Part shown: positions 55,422-64,000 of the stretch, piece by piece
How positions within the stretch are numbered: position 1 is the stretch's first letter
How the letters are laid out: each line of letters opens with the position of its first letter
Assembly: GCF_020966635.1 (NCBI RefSeq)
Contig: NZ_JAJKFQ010000002.1
Location: forward strand, 558,001-622,000
Reading direction: 5' to 3'
Length of the DNA stretch: 64,000 nt
From: Stieleria sp. JC731
GTDB lineage: Bacteria; Planctomycetota; Planctomycetia; Pirellulales; Pirellulaceae
Made by a program: the position numbers and the translations under genes
The notes under the pieces: generated by a model
The model's input: only the letters and a program-made list of their open reading frames with translations
The model's database searches: none
What the model was told of the DNA's origin: nothing

Positions 55422-58253
55422 CTATTCTTCGCTACCGCCTTCGGTAGACTCGTCATCGGCAGGCTCGACGTCGGTATCGGAAGCTTGGCCTTCCAGCTGA
55501 GGTGTTGATGCGTCGTCTTCTGGTTCCGCACCTTCAGTGACCACGTGGCCTTCGATAACGTCGCCTTCCTCGGCGTCCTCTTCTGGTGGAATTCGCACGG
55601 CAGCGATCACCGAATCATCATCGTCGATGCTCATGATGCGTACGCCTTGAGTATTCCGACCGATCACGCTGACGTCTTTGGCAGCGATTCGCTGAATCTT
55701 ACCTTTGCCGGTCATCAGGAAGATCTCGTCCTGATCGTCGACACGTGCGATCGCGATCACTTTGCCGTTGCGATCACTGGTTTTGATATCGCGTAAACCT
55801 TTACCACCACGCTTTTGCGTGCGATAGCGAGCTGATGACGATCCGCCATCGGAGTCCGCATCGGAATCACCGTCGTCTTCGATCGCGTGTGGGCCGAACG
55901 GAGTTCGCTTTCCATAGCCGTTCTCACAAACGGTCAACAAAGTGGCCTCTGGCTCAGCAACGACCATACCGACAACGATGTCATCGCCGACCAAGCTGAT
56001 GCCTTTGACACCGGACGTGTTACGCCCCATCGGACGAGCATCAGACTCGCGGAATCGGATCGCCATGCCGGCAGACGTCACCAAGATGACTTCATCGCCC
56101 GGTCCGATCACAGCAGCCGACACCAGTTCATCGTCTTCACGTAGCTTGATCGCGATGATGCCGCCGCGTTTGGGACGACTGTACTGTTCAAGCGGAGTCT
56201 TCTTAACCAACCCGTTTCGGGTGGCCATGACGACATAGTAGCCTTCTTGATTGAAGTCACGGATGGCCAAGCAGGAAGCGATCTTTTCGCCCTCTTCGAG
56301 CGACAACAAGTTGACGATCGCTCGTCCCTTTGCATCACGTGGCAACTGTGGCAGGTCATAAACCTTTTGCCAACGAACCTTTCCGGTTGTCGTCAGGAAC
56401 AACAGGTAGGCGTGTGTACTGGCAACAAACAAGTGCTCGATCGGATCTTGGCTATCCGTCTTTGCACCTTTGAGTCCCTTACCGCCACGTCGCTGCGTGT
56501 TGTAAACACTTGAAGGCGTACGCTTGATATACCCCTCGTGACTGATCGAGACCACCATGGTTTCTTCGGTGATCAGATCTTCGAGGTCGAAGTTACCAAG
56601 CTCTTCGTTGCTGATCTCGGTCCTTCGTGGAGAACCGAAGCGACGCTTCATTTCTTCGAGGTCATCTTTGATGATCCCGTAGACGCGTGCTTGGCTGCCG
56701 AGAATATCAACGTAGTCAGCGATCTCTTCGAGCAACTTGCTGTGTTCGTCGGTAAGCTTTTCTTGCTCAAGGTTGACCAACTGCCCCAAACGCATCTTGA
56801 GGATTTCGTCGGTCTGGACACTGGTCAGCGTGTAGCTATCCGATTCGCCACGTTCCAACTGGAACTCTTTAAAGCCGGCATCACCGAGCGCTCGCTCCAT
56901 CATCGATGCAGGACACTCGATTCCCATCAAACGCTGCTTCGCTTCGGCTTGTGTACGGCTGCTACGAATGGTCTGAATGATCTCGTCGATATTGGCAAGT
57001 GCCAACAACAAGCCTTCGACGGTGTGCTTGCGGCGACGCGCTTTGGCCAACAAGAACTGGGTTCGACGACGAATGACGGTAACCCGGTGACGGATAAATT
57101 CCGTCAGCATTTCCTTCAGCGTCAACTCACGCGGTTTGCCGTCAACCAGCGCCAGGAAGATTAGCGAGATCGTGTCTTGTAGCGGCGAAAACTGATACAG
57201 CTGATTGAGGATGACATCAGGATCTTCGTTTCGCTTCAGCTCGATGACCAGACGAACGGGCTCTTTCAAGTCCGACTCGTCACGGATTCCCGAGATGCCT
57301 TTGATACGGTCACTGTTGACCAACGAGGCAATCTTTTCGACGACGCGGTCACGGTACTGCTGATACGGGATCTCCGAAACGATGATCCGATGCCGCGCAC
57401 CTTTCATCTCTTCGATGTGGCACTTGGCGCGGACGACGATCGTGCTGCGCCCGGTCTTGTAACCACGACGAATCCCCGCTCGGCCGCAAATGATACCGCC
57501 GGTTGGAAAATCAGGACCGGGAACGATTTCACAAAGCTCATCGATGCTCGTTTCCGGCTCGTCGATCAGCTTGATGACCGCATCACAGATTTCCGTAGGG
57601 TTGTGTGGCGGGATACTGGTCGCCATCCCGACCGCGATACCACCGGAACCGTTGATCAATAGGTTCGGAAACTTGCTGGGCAGTACGGTTGGCTCAGTAC
57701 GAGCCTCATCGTACGTCGGAACGTAATCAACGGTATCCAGCTTGAGGTCATCGAGCATCGCCGCGGCGGTCGCCGACAAACGAGCTTCGGTATACCGCAT
57801 CGCCGCTGGCGGAAGCCCCGCGATCGATCCGAAGTTACCCTGCTTGTCGATCAGCAGCGAACGCATGTTCCATTCCTGGGCCATACGCACCAGGGTTGGA
57901 TAGATGACCGACTCACCGTGCGGGTGGTAGTTACCTGACGTATCACCGGAGATTTTGGCGCACTTCACACGCTTGCTGCCCGGGCCCAGGTTCAAGTCAT
58001 TCATCGCGACAAGAATACGTCGCTGACTGGGCTTCAATCCGTCACGCACGTCTGGCAAAGCTCGGCTGACGATCACGCTCATCGCGTACGTCAGATAGCT
58101 TTCACGAAGTTCGTCTTCGATCGGCAAATCGATCAGACGAAGGGCACCCTCGCCCCCATCATGATCACCGCCACTACCTTCGCCGTCGGTCTGCGGAGAG
58201 CCGCCAGAGCCGTTCTCGTCGTCCTGCGAGTTGTCGTCGTTTTCGTCTGCCAC
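55422..58253 (-). CDS. gyrA: DNA gyrase subunit A
   Basis: This 943-residue protein has an N-terminal acidic, Gly-rich extension of about 35 residues before the gyrase core. The catalytic Tyr154 is in [11 protein letters not shown]. The winged-helix region [17 protein letters not shown] has a Pro at the position of E. coli Asp87. The C-terminal barrel carries a GyrA box ([12 protein letters not shown]), which supports GyrA over ParC, and ends in a long acidic tail. It pairs with GyrB, not encoded here, to introduce negative supercoils. GTG at 58253 is the start and follows AGGA. Confidence 0.96.
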   Translation of the reverse strand: MADENDDNSQDDENGSGGSPQTDGEGSGGDHDGGEGALRLIDLPIEDELRESYLTYAMSVIVSRALPDVRDGLKPSQRRILVAMNDLNLGPGSKRVKCAKISGDTSGNYHPHGESVIYPTLVRMAQEWNMRSLLIDKQGNFGSIAGLPPAAMRYTEARLSATAAAMLDDLKLDTVDYVPTYDEARTEPTVLPSKFPNLLINGSGGIAVGMATSIPPHNPTEICDAVIKLIDEPETSIDELCEIVPGPDFPTGGIICGRAGIRRGYKTGRSTIVVRAKCHIEEMKGARHRIIVSEIPYQQYRDRVVEKIASLVNSDRIKGISGIRDESDLKEPVRLVIELKRNEDPDVILNQLYQFSPLQDTISLIFLALVDGKPRELTLKEMLTEFIRHRVTVIRRRTQFLLAKARRRKHTVEGLLLALANIDEIIQTIRSSRTQAEAKQRLMGIECPASMMERALGDAGFKEFQLERGESDSYTLTSVQTDEILKMRLGQLVNLEQEKLTDEHSKLLEEIADYVDILGSQARVYGIIKDDLEEMKRRFGSPRRTEISNEELGNFDLEDLITEETMVVSISHEGYIKRTPSSVYNTQRRGGKGLKGAKTDSQDPIEHLFVASTHAYLLFLTTTGKVRWQKVYDLPQLPRDAKGRAIVNLLSLEEGEKIASCLAIRDFNQEGYYVVMATRNGLVKKTPLEQYSRPKRGGIIAIKLREDDELVSAAVIGPGDEVILVTSAGMAIRFRESDARPMGRNTSGVKGISLVGDDIVVGMVVAEPEATLLTVCENGYGKRTPFGPHAIEDDGDSDADSDGGSSSARYRTQKRGGKGLRDIKTSDRNGKVIAIARVDDQDEIFLMTGKGKIQRIAAKDVSVIGRNTQGVRIMSIDDDDSVIAAVRIPPEEDAEEGDVIEGHVVTEGAEPEDDASTPQLEGQASDTDVEPADDESTEGGSEE

Positions 58254-58262
58254 TTGGTGTCC

Positions 58263-58321
58263 TAGCGGGAGGGTGAAAAGCCGCTAAAAACCCGTGCTTT
58301 CCGGGCTCAGCGAGAATCGCT
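58263..58321 (-). promoter_or_regulatory. three hairpins in the gyrA leader
   Basis: Read on the minus strand, the leader contains AGCGA/TCGCT (58321-58309), CCCG/CGGG (58305-58291) and TAGCGG/CCGCTA (58286-58263). The last ends just before the AGGA that precedes the gyrA GTG. Short tandem copies (GCCAGCTAGCGGATT type, 58413 and 58435) lie further upstream. Confidence 0.45.
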
Positions 58322-58487
58322 AAGGATACCAAAATTCACCCTTTTTCACAACGACGCTGGCACTGCGGAGCGGCAGTCACTCCAGAGCTTTCGCTCACGC
58401 GCTGAGCCTCTAGCCAGCTAGCGGATTGACACTCGCCAGCTGGCGGATTTGTTGACCAACCGGCGTGATCGGAGCCCTTGAATTTCG

Positions 58488-58622
58488 GCCTATTGCTGCG
58501 TTCCAACTCGATTTTAGGATTAGCCGTATGGCGCCGGCCACGGTTTCAGTGCAATCACCTGGGCTAACGCCCGTCGGCTGATAACCCGAACCCGTATTTT
58601 CATATCGAATGAAGCGCTAGTA
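58488..58622 (-). repeat. palindromic dispersed repeat, copy 2 (inverted)
   Basis: This is the reverse-strand counterpart of 53677-53810. It carries the same CTAGCG opening, TACGGGTTCGGGT and CAGCCGACGGGCGTTAGCC cores and a degenerate second arm (GGCCGGCGCC). The dapL stop codon (58617-58619) lies at its outer end. Confidence 0.85.
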
Positions 58623-59873
58623 AACCAGCTTTGCGTCCATCAATCGGCGTTTGGTTTCGGCCATCAAAGCGTCTTCGTCGGCCTCGGTCTGCGCGACGTA
58701 GGTGACGCTAAACCGCAAGAACGAACCGGCGTCGTCCCAAGGAACAGTCACGATCCCCAGTTGCTCGATCAGGAACCGGGTTGCGTCCTCTGCCTTCGCG
58801 AACGTCTCGCCGCCTTCGGTGCCCTTTGGAGCTGGCGTGTAAAGGAAGTACGTCCCGCCTGGCATTTCACATTGGACGCCACATTCTTTCAATACGGCGA
58901 CCAGCTTTTCCATCCGGCGTCGATACTTGGCATTGATCCGCGCCGGGATCGAATCGTCATCAAGAGCCGCCGCGGCAGCCTTTTGCGTGGCGATAAACTG
59001 ACCGCTATCGCTGTTGTCTTTGACATCGGCAAACGCTGATACGATCCGTTCGTGACCTGCGACAAAACCCATCCGCCAGCCGATCATGTCATAGCCTTTG
59101 CTCATCGAATGAACTTCGATACCGACATCCATCGCGCCAGGTGTTTGCAAAAAGCTGTATGGCTTGCCCTCGAAAGTTAGCAAGATATGAGCCGCATCGT
59201 GGACGACCACGAACTGCTTTTCTTTTGCCAAGGCGACAACCTTTTCGAAAAACTCCGGCGGAGCCAATCGCCCTGTTGGCGAGTTGGGATAGTTCAAGAC
59301 CATCAGCTTTGCACGACGGTAGATGTCGTCAGGAACGCTTTCCAAATCGGGCAGGAAGCCGTTCTCTTCCAGCAACGGCAACCGAAACACCTCACCACCG
59401 TAGTATCGCGTGTGTGTCCCCGCGACTGGATACCCTGGTACGGTCATCAGCGTGACGTCGCCGGGATTGATAAACACGGCGGGCAACATCGCATAGGCTG
59501 GTTTGCTGCCGATACAGTGGTTGATCTGTGTTTTCGGATCCAAGTCGACATCGAAGTGACGCTTCATGAACCGAGCTGCCGCTTCCTTGTATTCGATCAC
59601 GCCGTTGTCCGCGTAGCCACGGTTTTCAGGCTGATTGACTTCGTTTGCCATCACGTTGCGAACCGCTTCGTCGGCCATCGCATCGTTTTCACCAATCCCG
59701 AAGTCAAGCAACTGGCGATCGGGATGAGTTTCCAACGCCTTGCGTTTGGCACGTTTGATCTTTTCGAACTTGTAGATCTCAGTGCTTTTTCCGTACTGCG
59801 ATCCACCAATGCGTTCGGCGAATAGCTCTTGAAAATAGGGATCGGAAACTTGGGGTTCGTTTGCGGTCGACAT
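58617..59873 (-). CDS. dapL: LL-diaminopimelate aminotransferase
   Basis: This 418-residue fold-type I aminotransferase has the PLP lysine in EVHSMSKGYDMIGWRMGFVA (about residues 255-274) and HCIGSKPAYAMLPAVFINPG and NYPNSPTGRLAPPEF upstream. The DapL type found in planctomycetes and chlamydiae converts tetrahydrodipicolinate directly to LL-DAP. A related class I/II aminotransferase is the alternative. The start at 59873 (MSTANEPQ) is chosen because the upstream in-frame extension is atypical. The stop lies in a dispersed repeat. Confidence 0.8.
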   Translation of the reverse strand: MSTANEPQVSDPYFQELFAERIGGSQYGKSTEIYKFEKIKRAKRKALETHPDRQLLDFGIGENDAMADEAVRNVMANEVNQPENRGYADNGVIEYKEAAARFMKRHFDVDLDPKTQINHCIGSKPAYAMLPAVFINPGDVTLMTVPGYPVAGTHTRYYGGEVFRLPLLEENGFLPDLESVPDDIYRRAKLMVLNYPNSPTGRLAPPEFFEKVVALAKEKQFVVVHDAAHILLTFEGKPYSFLQTPGAMDVGIEVHSMSKGYDMIGWRMGFVAGHERIVSAFADVKDNSDSGQFIATQKAAAAALDDDSIPARINAKYRRRMEKLVAVLKECGVQCEMPGGTYFLYTPAPKGTEGGETFAKAEDATRFLIEQLGIVTVPWDDAGSFLRFSVTYVAQTEADEDALMAETKRRLMDAKLVY

Positions 59874-60118
59874 AGCAAAAAGACGGAGTTTGGCAACGAT
59901 TGATTCGAAACGGATGATCATAGACGGCAAACGGTAGGCTGACGAGTGCCGGATTCGCTCATCATGAAAAACCGCGAGGCGGCGTCCAAGTGCTGGCAAT
60001 CTAGATCCTGACGGGAACTGACGAAGCCCGAGCAGGGGACTGGTCAACAGCTAGCCTCCGCCGCCGTGTCAGCCACGATCTGCAGCAGAGGACACGCCCA
60101 AGAGCAAAAAGCTCGCCC

Positions 60119-60928
60119 TCAAGCCAGTTTTGCTTTCCTGAATGCCCGATAAGCAATTGCATCAGCGACCTCGTTACAGGGGCCTAGGTAACTCCCCAAC
60201 ACGAACTCAACATCCGGGTGTCGCGATCTGGCTTCATCCACCAAATTCGCGATGGCGTCGTAAAGCCGCCCTTGGAAAAGCAAGTGAGGCTGCACGACCA
60301 CACGCCGAATCGCTGGGTTCGATGCGACCCGGTCGAGCACACTTGGCAATCGCGGCTCGGCCATCGCATAGAAGCCCACCGCACGATTGGTAAAGCCACT
60401 TTGATGCGCGACTATCTCGGACAGGATTTTCATATCTGTCGTCGCACATTTGTCGTAGCTACCACGCCCGACCATTACCAGCGCGTCCTGCTCACCAACA
60501 TCCGCGCCCGGCCCGCTGACCGAACCTTGTAGCGCAGACCGAACCCTTTGCAACAATAGCTCGACCACTTGCGGACATCGCGATAGCGGACCGCTGTGGT
60601 GATAAACGACTCCCGGCGTTTGCTGAGCGCATTGCCGGATCGCTTGAGGGATGTCGCTACGTGCATGCCCGGCAGCGAACAACAAAAGCGGGGCGACGCA
60701 GATCGATTGGGCGCCACGGGAAGCCAGCGCATTCCAACCTTCATCGATCGTCGGATGCTGGAACTCCAACAAACAACCTTCGACATCGATCGGCAGAACT
60801 CGCTGCCGCAGCAACTGCGTCAACTCAAAGAATTGCTCGGTCCCTTGCGGATCACGAGTTCCATGCCCGATGAGCAATAGAGCATCGGGCTGGAATCGGG
60901 TTCGCTTCGCTTGATCAGTCGCGATCAC
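60119..60928 (-). CDS. CbiX-type sirohydrochlorin chelatase, two-domain
   Basis: This 269-residue protein carries two CbiX-like halves. The first has ALLLIGHGTRDPQG (catalytic His, about residue 22) and APLLLFAAGHARSDIP (about 80). The second has VMVGRGSYDKCA (Arg in place of His, common in the long form) and VQPHLLFQGRLYDA. It inserts Co or Fe into sirohydrochlorin or its derivatives. It starts 35 bases after a heavy-metal-associated gene on the same strand. GTG at 60928. Confidence 0.85.
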   Translation of the reverse strand: MIATDQAKRTRFQPDALLLIGHGTRDPQGTEQFFELTQLLRQRVLPIDVEGCLLEFQHPTIDEGWNALASRGAQSICVAPLLLFAAGHARSDIPQAIRQCAQQTPGVVYHHSGPLSRCPQVVELLLQRVRSALQGSVSGPGADVGEQDALVMVGRGSYDKCATTDMKILSEIVAHQSGFTNRAVGFYAMAEPRLPSVLDRVASNPAIRRVVVQPHLLFQGRLYDAIANLVDEARSRHPDVEFVLGSYLGPCNEVADAIAYRAFRKAKLA

Positions 60929-60963
60929 GTTTTCGGGGCAGAAATCTTCGCGGTCAAAATTGA

Positions 60964-61341
60964 CTATTCGACAACGGTCGAACCGTTGAAGCCAACTTCG
61001 CTTAACTGCGCGATTGCTTGATCGACAACAAAGCCGTCTTTGTAACTGACGATCACTTGCGGGGTATCGATCACGCCTTCTTCTTTTTGCGGGACCAATT
61101 CAACACTGACAACGTCTTCGCGGCTTTCCAAAGTCTTTTTCACACTGGGATAGCAAGCGAAGGGGCAGTGCATATCAGGAACATTCAATTTCACCGCAGT
61201 CGCCGTCACCTCGGTATCCGGCGTTACGGAAGAAGCCGCTTGGCCTTCAGCAGCACCGGTGGGTTGCTCTGGCGAATTGACGATGAAGAACATGATCGCA
61301 GCGGCAGCAACCAGAGCTGCGACGTAAGCCATGGCACGCAT
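60964..61341 (-). CDS. membrane-anchored heavy-metal-associated domain protein
   Basis: This 125-residue protein has a signal-anchor segment (YVAALVAAAAIMFFIV) and an HMA-like domain with VPDMHCPFACYPSVKKTLES (about residues 55-74). The two cysteines are separated by three residues (CPFAC) where the usual HMA motif has two (CxxC). ATG at 61341 follows AAGGA. It likely binds a metal at the envelope side. It precedes the CbiX-type chelatase and may supply its metal (inference). Confidence 0.72.
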   Translation of the reverse strand: MRAMAYVAALVAAAAIMFFIVNSPEQPTGAAEGQAASSVTPDTEVTATAVKLNVPDMHCPFACYPSVKKTLESREDVVSVELVPQKEEGVIDTPQVIVSYKDGFVVDQAIAQLSEVGFNGSTVVE

Positions 61342-61599
61342 GGTTGTGGTCCTTGGGTAAATAAAATTGGTGGGCAAAGTTTAGGCGGGCAATCAGACCG
61401 AATCTGCCTGATGCGGGCAGTGTACTGGAAAGCCAATATCGCTCGCTAACCGTCGATACCAAACGGTCTCACACGGAGCACGTTAGCGGGTCGTCATCTC
61501 GGCGGTCGAGTTCATCTTGACGCGAGACTCGGATTTATCGCAATTTCCAAACGCGGTTCGGCAGTTCACGCCGAAATCTTGAGTCAAAAAACAGCGTTC

Positions 61600-63180
61600 A
61601 TGGTTATTTTCGTGGATCCCCGTCCAAAGACCAGCCTAAAAGACCGTTTTGGACATGCCATTGCGACCATTTGGCATGCCCCATCGTTGCTCGCACCATC
61701 CTGCCAGACAGCATCCTGCCCGAAAGCCCACCAGACTAGGAACGCCCCCCTCCTAGCGATGCTCGGCGTTGCGTTCGCTCTCGTTGGATTAGCTGGCAAT
61801 TCGGTATCAGCGATTGACCCCTATCAACGCGTTAGTCCTGCCGGCGAAGCTGCCGGATCCGCTGGCGGACTGTTCTCAGGCGTACGCCAGATCGGCGAAT
61901 CAATATTTGGCGGATCAAGCTATGCAAGTCCGAGCTACCAGATCGCGGCGGTTCCCCCACAGCTAAATGCCCCGGTAACGATCGCTTCGCCGGTGGTCAG
62001 TTCTCCAGCTGTTCCGGGTGCACAAATCGTCCAGGGTGGATCGGTCTACAACTCCTACGGCGGATTTACACCGCTGTTTCCGGGTCTGAGAAATCAGATT
62101 GACACACGACTGTATCTTCGTGGTGAGTACCTGTTGTGGGATGTGTCTGGGATGGGCTCGCCGGTCCTCGTTAGCACCAGCCCCAGCGGAACCGCCCAGG
62201 CGGATGCCGGGATTGTCGGCCTAGCATCCACGTCTTCGCTTTTTGGCGGAGGCGACTTGAACGACGGTTCGGTTGGCGGATATCTGCTTGCAGGTGGCTT
62301 TTGGATCACGCCACAACAGACGGTTGCCATCGAATCGGAATACTTTCAGCTGTCAGAAGAAAACGATCGCTATCGCGGCTCCAGCGGCGGCGATGTCATT
62401 CTTGCTCGACCCTATTTCGACCTAACAACCGGCAACGAAGCTGCCGAATTGATTTCGTTTCCGGCGACGGTTGGCGGTGATATTCGCATCGACGCATCTT
62501 CAGAAATGCGATCCTACATGATCAACATGCGTGTCGCTTTGTGTAACCACGGCACAACTTGTGTTCAGTGTGGCGATCGCGACCGAACCGACTGGATCAT
62601 CGGCTATCGGAACATTCGACTGCGTGACAATTTGCAGATCAGTGAAAACTACAACACGTTGGGCACCGCACCATCGCTGACCATTTCACGTGGCGATTCG
62701 TTTCGAACCACCAACCAATTCAACGGACTGCAACTCGGCTTCATTCACCGAATGTTGCTTCGGCGTGCTTGGTTGGAATCGACGATGCGGGTCGCACTCG
62801 GCAACAACCAACAAAACGTCAACATTGCCGGCAATACGACACGAACCCAATCAGGCGTGACTGACAACTTCGCAGGTGGCCTGTATGCGTTGCGATCTAA
62901 CAGCGGTTCCTATCAACGCGATGAATTCATGTTGGTCCCAGAACTCGGGCTGAAATTGGGGTATCGCCTGACCGATCGATTGCACGCCAGCCTGGGTTAC
63001 TCCGTCTTGTATCTTCCCAATGTTGTGCGAGCATCTGAACAAATCGATCGCGATTTGAACCCCGGTTTGATTCCTCAGGAAGCCAATCCGCTAACCGGGG
63101 CCCTCCGACCGCAGATGCAATGGGTACAATCTGACTACCTTGCTCACGGCGTACACTTTGGTGCGGAACTGCACTTTTAG
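61600..63180 (+). CDS. BBP7-family outer membrane beta-barrel protein
   Basis: This protein of about 526 residues has a planctomycete-specific BBP7-like barrel: YLRGEYLLWDVSGMGSPVLV, then many amphipathic strands, including YMINMRVALCN and a C-terminal strand SDYLAHGVHFGAELHF that ends in aromatic Phe as outer-membrane proteins do. The hydrophobic signal is unusually far in (LLAMLGVAFALVGLAGNSVS, about residues 52-71), preceded by a basic Pro-rich stretch, so either an extended signal or a later start is possible (ATG at 61600, TTG at 61579, ATG at 61759). Confidence 0.82.
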   Translation: MVIFVDPRPKTSLKDRFGHAIATIWHAPSLLAPSCQTASCPKAHQTRNAPLLAMLGVAFALVGLAGNSVSAIDPYQRVSPAGEAAGSAGGLFSGVRQIGESIFGGSSYASPSYQIAAVPPQLNAPVTIASPVVSSPAVPGAQIVQGGSVYNSYGGFTPLFPGLRNQIDTRLYLRGEYLLWDVSGMGSPVLVSTSPSGTAQADAGIVGLASTSSLFGGGDLNDGSVGGYLLAGGFWITPQQTVAIESEYFQLSEENDRYRGSSGGDVILARPYFDLTTGNEAAELISFPATVGGDIRIDASSEMRSYMINMRVALCNHGTTCVQCGDRDRTDWIIGYRNIRLRDNLQISENYNTLGTAPSLTISRGDSFRTTNQFNGLQLGFIHRMLLRRAWLESTMRVALGNNQQNVNIAGNTTRTQSGVTDNFAGGLYALRSNSGSYQRDEFMLVPELGLKLGYRLTDRLHASLGYSVLYLPNVVRASEQIDRDLNPGLIPQEANPLTGALRPQMQWVQSDYLAHGVHFGAELHF

Positions 63181-63323
63181 ATGGCCCGCCCCCTTGGTCG
63201 AATTCATCGAGCCGGTTCCAATCAGTCGAGCAATCGTGTCGCGAATGGGCCAAATACAACGGGACAATCGCCGTCGTTCGATTGTCAAGCCGCAACGTAC
63301 CTGACAAATCAGAAGCATATTCA

Positions 63324-63782
63324 ATGACAGTGGGCGATCACCTGCCAACAATCGGATGGCGTGAATGGCTGGCTCTTCCGGGGCTTGGGATCAAGTTTGT
63401 CAAAGCGAAAATCGACACCGGAGCCCGCTCATCGTCACTTCATGCGTTCGACATCGAAACTTTCGATAACGACGGCATCGAATATGTACGTTTTAAAGTC
63501 CACCCGGTGCAACGAAACGACAAATGGACCATTGAATGTTCCGCGCCCGTATTTGATAAGCGTTCGATCCGTTCATCCAGCGGACAAGCCGACGTTCGGC
63601 CGGTGATCAAAACACCAATCTCAATGCTAGGCCAACGATTCGAAATTGAGTTGACGTTGGCGGATCGGAATCAAATGGGATTCCGGATGCTGCTGGGCCG
63701 AGAAGCGTTTCGAAGACGTTTTCTAATCGATCCGGGCAGGTCATATTTGGGCGGCGTACCGAAAAAGAAACCGAAACCCTAA
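63324..63782 (+). CDS. retropepsin-like RimK-associated (zinc) protease
   Basis: This 152-residue protein has the pepsin-type active-site motif KIDTGARSSSLHAF (about residues 27-40; DTG) in the small Pfam Zn_protease (PF05618) family, also described as retropepsin-like RimB. The start at 63324 (MTVGDHLPT) is preferred. It precedes rimK by 10 bases, in the arrangement expected for a RimK regulator. It probably trims RimK-modified ribosomal protein S6 or regulates RimK by proteolysis (inference from the family). Confidence 0.85.
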   Translation: MTVGDHLPTIGWREWLALPGLGIKFVKAKIDTGARSSSLHAFDIETFDNDGIEYVRFKVHPVQRNDKWTIECSAPVFDKRSIRSSSGQADVRPVIKTPISMLGQRFEIELTLADRNQMGFRMLLGREAFRRRFLIDPGRSYLGGVPKKKPKP

Positions 63783-63792
63783 ACATTCAAAA

Positions 63793-64000
63793 TGAAACTC
63801 GGAATCCTTTCCTGTAGTCCTAGATGCTATAGCACTCGCCGACTTCGTGAGGCAGGTGAGCAACGCGGACATAAGATCAAAATCCTCGACACGCTGAAGT
63901 TTGCGATCGACCTGGATCGCGGTGCGCCTGACCTTTACTTCAGACGCAAGCACTTAAGTGAATACGATGCGATTCTTCCACGGATCGGCGCGTCGATCAC
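63793..64000 (+). CDS. rimK: RimK-type ATP-grasp glutamate ligase, 3' end cut off
   Basis: Only the first 69 residues are in the window. They match the RimK N-terminus: MKLGILSCSPRCYSTRRLRE, and the pattern EYDAILPRIGASI at the edge. RimK adds glutamates to ribosomal protein S6 or to other small targets. The ATG lies 10 bases after the protease stop. The ATP-grasp domain is outside the window, so activity cannot be checked. Confidence 0.88.

Overview
The window looks like a chromosomal segment of a planctomycete, most likely a Rhodopirellula-like member of the Pirellulaceae. This is inferred from gene content, not from a search. The markers are a DUF1592-type cytochrome-domain protein followed by a DUF1552 protein with an RR signal, a BBP7-type beta-barrel protein, a Ser/Thr kinase with an MJ0042-like zinc finger, DapL-type lysine/cell-wall precursor synthesis, moderate GC and weak Shine-Dalgarno use. 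Both ends cut through genes: an amidohydrolase on the left and rimK on the right.

Layout. 1-4.7 kb: a truncated D-aminoacylase-like amidohydrolase and a tight three-gene glycosyltransferase operon with a good sigma-54 promoter. 5.3-15.8 kb: a probable specialised-metabolite island with a MATE exporter, a type III PLP decarboxylase, an FAD/NAD(P)-binding enzyme, an SbnA-like aminocarboxyethyl-glutamate synthase, a DUF998-like membrane protein, an MFS transporter and a NodU/CmcH carbamoyltransferase. A strongly structured RNA candidate precedes the carbamoyltransferase. 15.9-25.7 kb: a co-directional MoxR - DUF58 - DUF4381-like - BatA - BatB/BatC fusion - BatD operon. 26-31 kb: a small heat-shock protein with a near-perfect sigma-54 promoter, a membrane Ser/Thr kinase and a coiled-coil protein. 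31.1-35.6 kb: xseB - polyprenyl synthase - dxs - nadK, the isoprenoid-centred arrangement also seen in other bacteria. 35.6-40.4 kb: a Tat-exported sugar isomerase-like protein and the DUF1592/DUF1552 pair. 40.7-41.1 kb: RNase P RNA.

41.2-53.5 kb: an LRR lipoprotein, a cupin, hisF, purH, trpC, a GT87 - GT2 - flavoprotein glycosylation cluster, an FKBP isomerase, a PSP1-domain protein with a cysteine-rich tail, and bioB. 53.7-58.6 kb: two inverted copies of a palindromic dispersed repeat bracket an exported orphan protein and gyrA. 58.6-64 kb: dapL, a CbiX-type chelatase behind a heavy-metal-associated protein, a BBP7 outer-membrane protein, and a retropepsin-like protease next to rimK.

Most of the window is conserved housekeeping sequence. 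The parts most worth pursuing are the SbnA-like island without a visible NIS synthetase or SbnB, the structured RNA inside it, the sigma-54 promoters, the paired palindromic repeat around gyrA, and the metal-linked small proteins.
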